From assembly GCA_002353525.1 (NCBI GenBank), contig DEJV01000045.1:11279-75278 (forward strand): DNA of 64,000 nucleotides. Reading direction: 5' to 3'. How positions within the stretch are numbered: the stretch's first letter is position 1; each line of letters starts with the position of its first letter. The DNA comes from Prevotella sp. UBA2739 (GTDB lineage Bacteria; Bacteroidota; Bacteroidia; Bacteroidales; Bacteroidaceae). The notes beneath the pieces are model-generated. The model made no database searches, was not told the DNA's origin, and saw only the letters and a list, made by a program, of their open reading frames with translations. Shown here in pieces: positions 36,794 through 44,333 of the stretch. The position numbers were made by a program, and so were the translations under genes.

Positions 36794-36828
36794 CATAATT
36801 CATAATGCATCATTCATAATTCATAATA
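36794..36828. repeat. 7-nt array between SusD and TlpA-like genes
   Basis: Five in-register units: CATAATT, CATAATG, CATCATT, CATAATT, CATAATA. Confidence 0.85.
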
Positions 36829-36832
36829 AAAG

Positions 36833-38281
36833 ATGAAAAACGGACTGAAGAAAATAATGATGATGCTTGTCGGGGCAGCCTTCGTGCTGCCCACACAGGC
36901 ACAGTTGCTGAAGGTCACCATCAAGGACCCGGCATTGCAGAAGAACAGTATGTTGTCTGTCAAAGGTGACTTTGAGCAAATGAAGTTCGACGAGAAAGGT
37001 GTATGGACGTACAACAACACCGACAAAATCAAAGAACCCACAGAGATGGGTATGTTCATCGGTGGGGGACACATGGCCGACGTGTTCTTAGAGCCAGGCA
37101 AGACCATCTGCATGGACATCAGCTTGAAGAACGGTAAGCTACAGACCAAGTTCAAAGGTGACAATGCGGCTGAGTCACGTTTTCTGATGGAAGACATGAG
37201 CCTTACCCCCGAGCGTTATGCCCCACGCACCCTTGACCCCGAGGACCTTGAAGAGATGTCGGAAAAAGAACTCAACGAGTATAAGGAGAGGATAGAACGC
37301 GAGAAACGCGACACCATCTCTTTCGATGAGGCTTACCGTCGACTTGAGCAGCACTATGCAGCCACGATGAAAGCAGCCAAGGCCGTGAAGGATGCCGACC
37401 GCAGGAATCAATTCGTGCATCGTGCCGAGGTACACTACCTTGCCGCCCAGCTTGACCTCACCGAGACCAGAGCTCATGCATGGAAGATGGACCTGAAGAA
37501 AGACGAGTTGTACAAGCAGCTCCTCAGTCGCATCGACCCAAACGATGTGTTTGGCGTCGACCAGCTTTACCGTCTGCCGCAGCGCCTGTTGGAGAGCAAA
37601 CTCACCACCAACAAGCGTGATGTCGACCAGACTGCCTATGCGCTCGACTATATCAGCAATGTGGATAAGACCTTCACCAACGAGACCATTCGCCATCGTC
37701 TGCTCAGCGACTTAGGAATGCAGGTGTTCAACAGCAGCTATAGCGGCCAGGTGTTCGAGATGGATAAGTTCTGGCAGGCCTTCAAGAAAGCATCGCCCAA
37801 GCAGACTCTCGACTATTTCCAGCCCATCTACGACTCGCGCATGGCTACGAAGGCCGGTGCCAAATGCCCCGATGCATCGTTCTCCGACCTGCAGGGCAAC
37901 AAGCACAAGCTCTCCGACTATTTCGGCAAGTATCTCTTCATCGATATCTGGGCCACATGGTGTATTCCCTGCTGTGCTGAGATTCCTTATATCGAGAAGC
38001 ATGTTGCCCACTACAAGGACAATCCAAAGATCCAGTTCATCAGCATCAGCATCGACCACAACCACAATGCATGGGTGAAGAAACTGGAGAACGACAAGCC
38101 CGAGTGGCCGCAGTTCATCTGTGATAAAGAGGAGTATCAGCAGATCAGCAAGCAATGGGGCGTGACGGGTATTCCCCGTTTCATCATCATCAACCCTGAT
38201 GGGACCATCAACCAGAGTGAGGCTTTCCGTCCCAGCGCTGCTGATTTCCGTGAGCGGATTGACAAAATCATAGGGAAGTAA
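36833..38281 (+). CDS. TlpA-like thioredoxin-fold protein 3 (DUF4369-like N-terminus)
   Basis: A 482-residue secreted protein ending the SusC/D operon. Signal peptide (about 1-23), DUF4369-like domain (about 24-110), a long helical middle with many charged residues (DPEDLEEMSEKELNEYKER), and a thioredoxin domain (about 345-482) with active site WCIPC followed by a further C. The WCIPC-C form differs from the WCGPC of the two TlpA-like proteins at the start of the locus. The cis-proline segment is GVTGIPRFI. A hairpin terminator follows at 38310. Its redox target may be the imported ligand or a locus protein; the sequence does not say. Confidence 0.9.
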   Translation: MKNGLKKIMMMLVGAAFVLPTQAQLLKVTIKDPALQKNSMLSVKGDFEQMKFDEKGVWTYNNTDKIKEPTEMGMFIGGGHMADVFLEPGKTICMDISLKNGKLQTKFKGDNAAESRFLMEDMSLTPERYAPRTLDPEDLEEMSEKELNEYKERIEREKRDTISFDEAYRRLEQHYAATMKAAKAVKDADRRNQFVHRAEVHYLAAQLDLTETRAHAWKMDLKKDELYKQLLSRIDPNDVFGVDQLYRLPQRLLESKLTTNKRDVDQTAYALDYISNVDKTFTNETIRHRLLSDLGMQVFNSSYSGQVFEMDKFWQAFKKASPKQTLDYFQPIYDSRMATKAGAKCPDASFSDLQGNKHKLSDYFGKYLFIDIWATWCIPCCAEIPYIEKHVAHYKDNPKIQFISISIDHNHNAWVKKLENDKPEWPQFICDKEEYQQISKQWGVTGIPRFIIINPDGTINQSEAFRPSAADFRERIDKIIGK

Positions 38282-38309
38282 ACCTATTGTAAAGAGAAAT
38301 ACTAACAAA

Positions 38310-38355
38310 CGGTGCTTGTCTTTGGTGTCGCTAGCGAGGCCAAGGGCAAGCACCG
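38310..38355 (+). terminator. Hairpin after the SusC/D locus
   Basis: CGGTGCTTG (38310-38318) pairs with CAAGCACCG (38347-38355); inner TTTGG and CCAAG extend the stem. No strong T-run follows. Confidence 0.65.
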
Positions 38356-38447
38356 AATGTGTTTTATGATGGATGTGAACATGCCCTGAAAAACACTTAT
38401 TTCCTGTCTTTTATCAGAGAAAATGATGGCAATTGGCAAACTTTTTG

Positions 38448-38455
38448 TATATTTG
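38448..38455 (+). promoter_or_regulatory. -7 promoter box of the DJ-1/PfpI-ispD genes
   Basis: TATATTTG fits TAnnTTTG and lies 31 bp before the ATG at 38487. Confidence 0.7.
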
Positions 38456-38486
38456 TGCCGTAAAAAGACATAAAATAGATGTAGAT

Positions 38487-39050
38487 ATGAAGAAAGTGTT
38501 TATGTTTCTGGCTAACGGCTTCGAGGATATCGAGGCCCTGATTCCACTGGACGTACTGCGTCGCGGTGGCGTGGACGTGAAAACCGTAAGCATCACGGGA
38601 TCGCTAGTTGATGAATCGGCTCATGGCGTGAAGATAGAGGCCGACTTGCTGTTTGACGACGCCGATCTGCAGGATGCTGACCTGCTGATGCTGCCTGGCG
38701 GCATGCCGGGAGCCTCGAACCTGAACGAACACGAAGGACTGAAAAAGGCGCTAGTGGAACAGGCCGAGGCAGGACGACTGGTATCGGCCATCTGTGCGGC
38801 TCCGCTGGTATTGGGCGGACTGGGTCTTCTCAATGGCAAGCGCGCCACCTGCTACCCCGGATTTGAGCAGACACTCATTGGTGCTGAATACACAGCAGCC
38901 CTATTCACCGTGGATGGAAATATCGTTACGGGAGAAGGACCCGCAGCAGCCTTCCCCTATGCCTACACCCTGCTGGCAATGCTTACCGACGAAGAGACGG
39001 CCAGAGGCGTGGCCGAAGGCATGCGTTACCTGCACTTGATGGAGGGATAG
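38487..39050 (+). CDS. DJ-1/PfpI family protein
   Basis: A 187-residue protein of the ThiJ/DJ-1/PfpI family. The reactive cysteine lies in the nucleophile elbow SAICAAPLVLGG near residue 105, and the conserved glutamate appears early in the protein (ANGFEDIEA). Members act as deglycases, chaperones or redox sensors; the specific activity cannot be called. The start at 38487 follows a good promoter box. The ispD gene begins at the base after its stop codon, so the two are co-transcribed. Confidence 0.9.
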   Translation: MKKVFMFLANGFEDIEALIPLDVLRRGGVDVKTVSITGSLVDESAHGVKIEADLLFDDADLQDADLLMLPGGMPGASNLNEHEGLKKALVEQAEAGRLVSAICAAPLVLGGLGLLNGKRATCYPGFEQTLIGAEYTAALFTVDGNIVTGEGPAAAFPYAYTLLAMLTDEETARGVAEGMRYLHLMEG

Positions 39051-39713
39051 ATGGACTACGTGATTATCGTGGCGGGTGGCAAAGGCCTGCGCATGGGATC
39101 GGACGTACGGAAGCAGTTTCTGCCCATCGGAGGACGACCGGTGCTGATGCGCACCATGGAGTGCTTCAGAGCATACTCGAAGGAGTTGAAAATCATTCTG
39201 GTGTTGCCCGATTCACAGCAAGACTACTGGCGGGAACTGTGCCGCACGTACCACTTCGACATGGACTATCTGCTGGCAAACGGCGGCGAGACACGTTTCC
39301 ACTCGGTAAAGAACGGGCTGAGCCTGATTGCTGACAACGAAACGGGCGTCGTGGGAGTTCACGACGGCGTGCGCCCATTTGTGAGCACCGATGTGATAGA
39401 CCGCTGCTACGAGGCGGCCCGCACAGACGGCGCGGTGGTGCCTGTGGTGCCTGTGGTAGAAACGCTGCGCCACATCGTTGAGGGCACAAAGCCACGCGCC
39501 GACTACCGACTGGTACAGACACCCCAGACTTTCGACATTCAATTGCTGAAGGCAGCCTTCCAACAGCCGTACTGCGATGCTTTCACCGACGATGCGTCGG
39601 TGGTGGAACATTATGGCCATTCCATAACGCTCGTTGAGGGCAACCGAGAGAACATCAAGATTACCACCCCTTTTGACATGAAGGTGGGAGAGAGTTATCT
39701 GATGGAAGATTGA
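39051..39713 (+). CDS. ispD: 2-C-methyl-D-erythritol 4-phosphate cytidylyltransferase
   Basis: IspD transfers CMP from CTP to MEP in the non-mevalonate isoprenoid pathway (cytoplasm). The 220-residue protein begins with the nucleotide-binding loop [10 protein letters not shown] and has the usual [13 protein letters not shown] and VHDGVRPFV segments and the late TDDASVVE motif. Length is normal. It directly follows the DJ-1/PfpI gene. The last three residues and the stop codon fall in a 7-nt repeat array (39705-39739). Confidence 0.95.
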   Translation: MDYVIIVAGGKGLRMGSDVRKQFLPIGGRPVLMRTMECFRAYSKELKIILVLPDSQQDYWRELCRTYHFDMDYLLANGGETRFHSVKNGLSLIADNETGVVGVHDGVRPFVSTDVIDRCYEAARTDGAVVPVVPVVETLRHIVEGTKPRADYRLVQTPQTFDIQLLKAAFQQPYCDAFTDDASVVEHYGHSITLVEGNRENIKITTPFDMKVGESYLMED

Positions 39714-39739
39714 AGATGGAGGATGGAGAATGGAGGATT
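39705..39739. repeat. 7-nt array over the ispD stop codon
   Basis: Five in-register units: GAAGATT, GAAGATG, GAGGATG, GAGAATG, GAGGATT. The ispD stop (39711-39713) lies between units one and two. Confidence 0.85.
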
Positions 39740-39746
39740 CTTTCAA

Positions 39747-39865
39747 GTTGATAACTGAAAACTGATAGTTGAGAGGTGTGATTCGCTTTCGAGTTTGAGC
39801 CTCAGCCTGGAGGGTAATCATACCTCTCAGTTATCAACTCTCAGTTATCAGCTATCATCTATCAA
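39747..39865. repeat. Palindromic element with 7-nt arms, copy A (before recG)
   Basis: Left arm GTTGATA, ACTGAAA, ACTGATA, GTTGAGA; core 39771-39830; right arm CTCTCAG, TTATCAA, CTCTCAG, TTATCAG, CTATCAT, CTATCAA. The core begins GAGAGGTGTGATT and ends GTAATCATACCTCTCAG, so its ends pair. It fills the spacer between ispD and recG. Confidence 0.9.
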
Positions 39866-39873
39866 CTAGAAAA

Positions 39874-41973
39874 ATGTACGATATACTCAACCAGGACATC
39901 AAATACTTGCCGGGTGTCGGACCACGACGGAAAGAGATACTGAGCAAGGAATTGGGCATCAACACATTTGGTGACCTGCTGGAGTATTATCCTTATAAAT
40001 ATGTAGACCGATCGAAGATCTACCAGATCAGCGAACTGACTGGCGACATGCCGTTCGTGCAGATAAAAGGACAGATACTGAGCTTCGAGGAATTCGACAT
40101 GGGGCCACGACGGAAACGGGTGGTGGCACACATGACCGACGGGACGGGTGTGGTAGACCTGGTGTGGTTCAGCAAGGCACAATATGTGACGCGCGACTAC
40201 AAGGTGAACACAGAATATATTGTGTTTGGAAAACCTACGGTGTATAACTACCGCTATCAGTTTGCACACCCCGACATGGAGAAGGCTGCCGACGTAAAGC
40301 TTTCGGAAATGGGCATGCAACCCTACTACGTGACGACGGAGAAGATGAAAACCATGGGACTGACATCGAGGGCCATCGAACGGCTCACGAAGAACCTGGT
40401 GGAGAGCATCAGCACACCGTTGCCCGAGACGTTGCCGCCCTTCATCACCAACAGACTGCGACTGGTGGCGCGCGACACGGCTCTCCGACACATACATTAC
40501 CCGAAGACACTGCAGGACGTGCAACATGCCCAGCTGCGACTGAAGTTTGAGGAATTGTTCTACGTACAGCTAAATATATTAAGGTATGCCAGCGACCATC
40601 GCCGCAAATACCGTGGCTACGTGTTCGAGCATGTGGGGGCACTTTTCAATGGTTTCTACCACAACAACCTACCGTTCCCACTGACAGAGGCCCAAAAACG
40701 GGTGATGCGCGAGATACGTGCCGACATGGGTAGTGGACGGCAGATGAACAGATTGCTGCAAGGCGACGTGGGTTCGGGAAAGACGCTGGTGGCACTGATG
40801 TCGATGCTCATCGCCCTTGACAACGGTTATCAGGCATGTATCATGGCACCCACGGAGATTCTGGCTGAGCAGCACCTGACAACCATCCGCGACTTTCTGC
40901 AGAACATGGACATCCGTGTGGAACTGCTCACGGGCATCGTGAAAGGTAAGCGACGCGAGGCTATCCTGCAAGGACTGGCCGACGGCAGTGTGCAGATTCT
41001 GGTGGGCACACATGCAGTGATAGAAGACTGGGTGCAGTTTCGCAACCTGGGCATGGTGGTCATCGACGAACAACATCGCTTCGGTGTGGCACAGAGGGCC
41101 AAGCTGTGGGGAAAGAGTCAGAACCCACCCCACATTCTGGTGATGACGGCCACCCCAATACCACGCACACTGGCCATGACCATCTATGGCGACTTGGATG
41201 TGAGCATCATCGACGAGCTGCCGCCAGGCCGTAAGCCTGTGGTGACCCTGCATAAGTACGACAACCAGACAACAAGCCTCTATCAGGGCATCCGCCAACA
41301 AATCAACGAGGGGCGACAAGTATATATCGTGTTCCCCCTGATCAAAGAGAGCGAGAAGAGTGACCTGAAAAATCTGGAGGAAGGCTATGCTGCGTTGCTC
41401 GAGGTATTTCCGGAGTTCCGCCTGAGCAAAGTGCACGGTAAGATGAAATCGAAAGAGAAAGAGGCCGAGATGCAACGGTTCGTCAGTGGCGAGACACAAA
41501 TACTGGTGGCTACCACAGTGATAGAAGTGGGCGTAAACGTGCCCAACGCTTCGGTAATGGTGATACTCGACGCACAACGTTTCGGACTGTCGCAGTTGCA
41601 CCAACTGCGCGGACGCGTGGGTCGTGGCGCCGACCAGAGCTACTGCATACTGGTGACCACTCCACAGCTGAGCACCGAGACTCGCAAGCGCATCGATATC
41701 ATGTGCGACACCAACGACGGCTTCCGCATTGCCGAGGCCGACCTGAAACTGCGCGGGCCTGGCGACCTGGAGGGAACACAACAAAGCGGTATGGCCTTCG
41801 ACCTGAAGATAGCCGATATTGCCCGCGACGGACAAATTGTGCAGATGGCCCGCGACGAGGCGCAAAAGATTATTGACGACGACCCGACCTGCCAGAAACA
41901 GGAGTACAAAATGTTGTGGGACCGCCTGCGCGAACTGCGGAAAACCAACATCAACTGGGCTGCAATATCTTGA
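39874..41973 (+). CDS. recG: ATP-dependent DNA helicase RecG
   Basis: RecG remodels stalled replication forks and branch-migrates Holliday junctions. The 699-residue protein has the N-terminal wedge/OB domain (about 1-240), Walker A GDVGSGKT starting at 297, the DEAH-like box DEQH at 398-401, motif III TATPIPRTLA and motif VI QLRGRVGRG. Length is normal and all helicase motifs are present. It begins 8 bp after the right arm of palindromic element A, with no separate promoter box seen, so transcription may enter from ispD through the element. Confidence 0.95.
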   Translation: MYDILNQDIKYLPGVGPRRKEILSKELGINTFGDLLEYYPYKYVDRSKIYQISELTGDMPFVQIKGQILSFEEFDMGPRRKRVVAHMTDGTGVVDLVWFSKAQYVTRDYKVNTEYIVFGKPTVYNYRYQFAHPDMEKAADVKLSEMGMQPYYVTTEKMKTMGLTSRAIERLTKNLVESISTPLPETLPPFITNRLRLVARDTALRHIHYPKTLQDVQHAQLRLKFEELFYVQLNILRYASDHRRKYRGYVFEHVGALFNGFYHNNLPFPLTEAQKRVMREIRADMGSGRQMNRLLQGDVGSGKTLVALMSMLIALDNGYQACIMAPTEILAEQHLTTIRDFLQNMDIRVELLTGIVKGKRREAILQGLADGSVQILVGTHAVIEDWVQFRNLGMVVIDEQHRFGVAQRAKLWGKSQNPPHILVMTATPIPRTLAMTIYGDLDVSIIDELPPGRKPVVTLHKYDNQTTSLYQGIRQQINEGRQVYIVFPLIKESEKSDLKNLEEGYAALLEVFPEFRLSKVHGKMKSKEKEAEMQRFVSGETQILVATTVIEVGVNVPNASVMVILDAQRFGLSQLHQLRGRVGRGADQSYCILVTTPQLSTETRKRIDIMCDTNDGFRIAEADLKLRGPGDLEGTQQSGMAFDLKIADIARDGQIVQMARDEAQKIIDDDPTCQKQEYKMLWDRLRELRKTNINWAAIS

Positions 41974-42056
41974 TTTTGGACGCATTACAAAACTTCGTTT
42001 ATGTTAAAATCGCAATAAAAACTGTTAACGCGGACACGTTTTAAAAAGTTTTTTAT

Positions 42057-42064
42057 TACCTTTG
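42057..42064 (+). promoter_or_regulatory. -7 promoter box of the M23 peptidase gene
   Basis: TACCTTTG fits TAnnTTTG and lies about 85 bp upstream of the start, giving a long leader. Confidence 0.6.
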
Positions 42065-42150
42065 CAACGAATTTTTACCTCAAAGAAGGCATTTCTGGCT
42101 TTCATTGAGCAAGAAACAAGGGATTAGCCAAGCCCTTTTACAACCCAAAC

Positions 42151-43140
42151 ATGAAATTAAAAATAAGGATGATGAATTTAAGAAACAAAATAAAAGCCAT
42201 TGCTGTTACAGTGCTCATGTCTATGAGTGCCACATCAATGTCGGCTCAGGACCTGCTGGCCCGACAAGCACCCGTAGACCGGAAGATGAAAACCGTTGAC
42301 ACATTGGCTCTGCGTGACCTCTTAATCAAAGAATTGGCTCAGTCGCCATCGGCCGACCTCTACGAGGACTGGAACAACCAGTATGCCCATCGCGCCACGG
42401 CTCTGCCCGACTCGTTTACAATTCAATTGAGCAACTTCTGCATGCCCACACCGAGCCGCGTGGTGACCTCGAACTTCGGTGCAAGATGGGGACGCATGCA
42501 CAAAGGACTGGATATTAAGGTATATATCGGCGATACCATCCGCTCGGCATTCAACGGCAAGGTGCGCATCGTGCGCTATGAGCCTGCAGGATACGGTAAG
42601 TATATCGTCATTCGCCATAACAACGGTCTGGAGACCATCTACGGTCACCTGTCGAAGCAACTGGTGACAGAGAATCAGGAAGTACGCGCTGGCGACGTGA
42701 TTGGACTGGGTGGTAACACCGGACGAAGCACTGGCTCGCACCTGCACTTCGAGACACGTCTGTGCGGTGTAGCTCTCAACCCGGCCGTATTCTTCGACTT
42801 CCGCAACCAGGACGTGACAGGCGACTACTATGTATTCACCAAGCGCACTTACGACAGAGATGCCCGTGAGGCCACACGCATGCGCGGCAAAGTGGGTAAC
42901 GGAGGCTATACTCCTGATATGGTGCGCGGTACCTCGAGTCCTAACACCGACACAGCTGCCCGCGAGGCAGAGAAGTCGATGCGCAGCAGCAGTGCCAAGC
43001 AGTATCATAAGGTGGCCAAGGGCGAAACACTATACTCGATTGCCCGCAAGCGCGGTACTACAGTGGAGGCTCTTTGCAAGCTGAACCGCATTGGCAAGAA
43101 CAAGAATGTGCGTCCAGGACAAATGCTAAGATATTCATAA
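42151..43140 (+). CDS. M23-family (LytM-type) peptidase with C-terminal LysM domain
   Basis: A 329-residue exported protein. After the signal peptide (ending SMSA) and a linker comes the M23 domain (about 105-220) with zinc-ligand motifs HKGLDIK and HLHFE, hence a peptidoglycan endopeptidase or an activator of amidases. A LysM repeat (about 285-329, YHKVAKGETLYSIARKRG) gives wall binding. ATGs at 42151, 42169 and 42172 are all possible; the last gives the most compact signal peptide. The gene is single, with a promoter box before it and a strong terminator after it. Confidence 0.9.
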   Translation: MKLKIRMMNLRNKIKAIAVTVLMSMSATSMSAQDLLARQAPVDRKMKTVDTLALRDLLIKELAQSPSADLYEDWNNQYAHRATALPDSFTIQLSNFCMPTPSRVVTSNFGARWGRMHKGLDIKVYIGDTIRSAFNGKVRIVRYEPAGYGKYIVIRHNNGLETIYGHLSKQLVTENQEVRAGDVIGLGGNTGRSTGSHLHFETRLCGVALNPAVFFDFRNQDVTGDYYVFTKRTYDRDAREATRMRGKVGNGGYTPDMVRGTSSPNTDTAAREAEKSMRSSSAKQYHKVAKGETLYSIARKRGTTVEALCKLNRIGKNKNVRPGQMLRYS

Positions 43141-43161
43141 GATAGTAAATTTCTATACGTT

Positions 43162-43200
43162 AAAAAAGCCCGATGAACAATTTGCTCACCGGGCTTTTTT
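43162..43200. terminator. Bidirectional terminator
   Basis: AAAAAAGCCCG (43162-43172) pairs with CGGGCTTTTTT (43190-43200), giving U-tracts in both directions between convergent genes. Confidence 0.85.
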
Positions 43201-43204
43201 ATTT

Positions 43205-44176
43205 TTATTGTCCTCCCAAACGGTCGAAGAACTCGATGATGTCTTCCCACGTCTTAAACGTATCGCTGCCATAGACAATGTGAGTGCCCATGAAATCGGA
43301 GGCACCATAGAGCGACGACGACGTGATGAGGTAATCGCCATACAACAGATGCAGCTGATTGGTAAAGAGCAGATGGTCGTAGGCCGGCACATTGATATAC
43401 TCCATGGCCCATGCCACCGTCTGTCCCATCAGCTGGGGCTCGTTGGTGGTGGAAGGCGCAACAAAGAAGACACGATAATGCTCGATGAGACGGCGAATGG
43501 CTTTCTGAGCACTGCTGGTGGGTTTCTGCCAGGCATCGCGCAGTGTGTCGAGACCCACATATACGATGGGACGCTCACGATGCTCCTGCCGGTCGTCGAA
43601 CCATCGGATGACTGGTAACACCGAGTGCATAAAACTCTTGTCGTTCATGCGGTGCTCGCCATGAAAGCGGATAGCATGTGGATAGTGGCTGGCAAACAAA
43701 TCGTAGGTATCGACGGTAGTGTCCTCGTCGCCAAAAAGGCCCACCACACGGTGCAGCCGTTCTTCGTCGTTCACCCCGCTGAAACATTGCTGGGTCATCT
43801 CCTTATACTCTTTCACCAGTGCCTTGGTCACGATAAAGTCCTGCACACCATCTTGCCGCGGATTCTGGAAGTGCTGCGCTCCCACCATATTGTGGCTCAC
43901 CATGGTGTCGCCCATCTGCAAGGCAGGATTGATGACGATGCGGTCGTAGCCATAAAGCATCTCGGCAAACATACCGCCCATCGATGTGCCAATGATGAGA
44001 TCGGGTTGCTCGGCCGTACACGTGTCGCGCAACAGTTGTATGGCCTCTTGCGGGTGAAGGGGCAGATCGGGAGCGATCACCACAGCCGAGGGCATCACCG
44101 TGCGCATGCGAACCACGGTGCCCGACTGTCCCGAAGAAGCAAAGCCATGCACATAAAGAATTTTCTTGCCCGACAT
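43205..44176 (-). CDS. YqiA/YcfP-like alpha/beta hydrolase fused to a degenerate 5'-nucleotidase-like domain
   Basis: A 323-residue protein. Residues about 1-200 form a YqiA/YcfP-like esterase: ILYVHGFASSG, nucleophile S65 in GTSMGG, and a late GDEDTTV and GEH segment for the Asp and His. Residues about 202-323 resemble the NT5C-type HAD nucleotidase, with GDYLITSSSLYGASDF where active members have GDYLIDDR. The DMDG nucleophile motif is replaced by GLDT, so this half is probably not catalytic. Start: ATG 44176 (MSGKKILYVHGF) is preferred, since the -7 box at 44218-44225 would leave almost no leader for the ATG at 44212. Function unknown. Confidence 0.75.
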   Translation of the reverse strand: MSGKKILYVHGFASSGQSGTVVRMRTVMPSAVVIAPDLPLHPQEAIQLLRDTCTAEQPDLIIGTSMGGMFAEMLYGYDRIVINPALQMGDTMVSHNMVGAQHFQNPRQDGVQDFIVTKALVKEYKEMTQQCFSGVNDEERLHRVVGLFGDEDTTVDTYDLFASHYPHAIRFHGEHRMNDKSFMHSVLPVIRWFDDRQEHRERPIVYVGLDTLRDAWQKPTSSAQKAIRRLIEHYRVFFVAPSTTNEPQLMGQTVAWAMEYINVPAYDHLLFTNQLHLLYGDYLITSSSLYGASDFMGTHIVYGSDTFKTWEDIIEFFDRLGGQ

Positions 44177-44217
44177 CAAATCGGGGAATTGCTTGATATA
44201 AAGATTTTCCATGAATG

Positions 44218-44225
44218 CAAAAATA
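44218..44225 (-). promoter_or_regulatory. -7 promoter box of the fused hydrolase gene
   Basis: Minus-strand TATTTTTG fits TAnnTTTG. Transcription would start at about 44212, on the first possible ATG, so translation probably uses the ATG at 44176. Confidence 0.6.
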
Positions 44226-44291
44226 ATGTTTTTTTCACAATTTATTTCTATTTTTGAATGATAATTTTCCGTTTGGTTGCTATATTTTTTC

Positions 44292-44299
44292 TATATTTG
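44292..44299 (+). promoter_or_regulatory. -7 promoter box of the beta-galactosidase gene
   Basis: TATATTTG fits TAnnTTTG and lies 34 bp before the ATG. Confidence 0.7.
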
Positions 44300-44333
44300 C
44301 ACGCAGAAATCTAAATAAATAAAAATATTTTCT

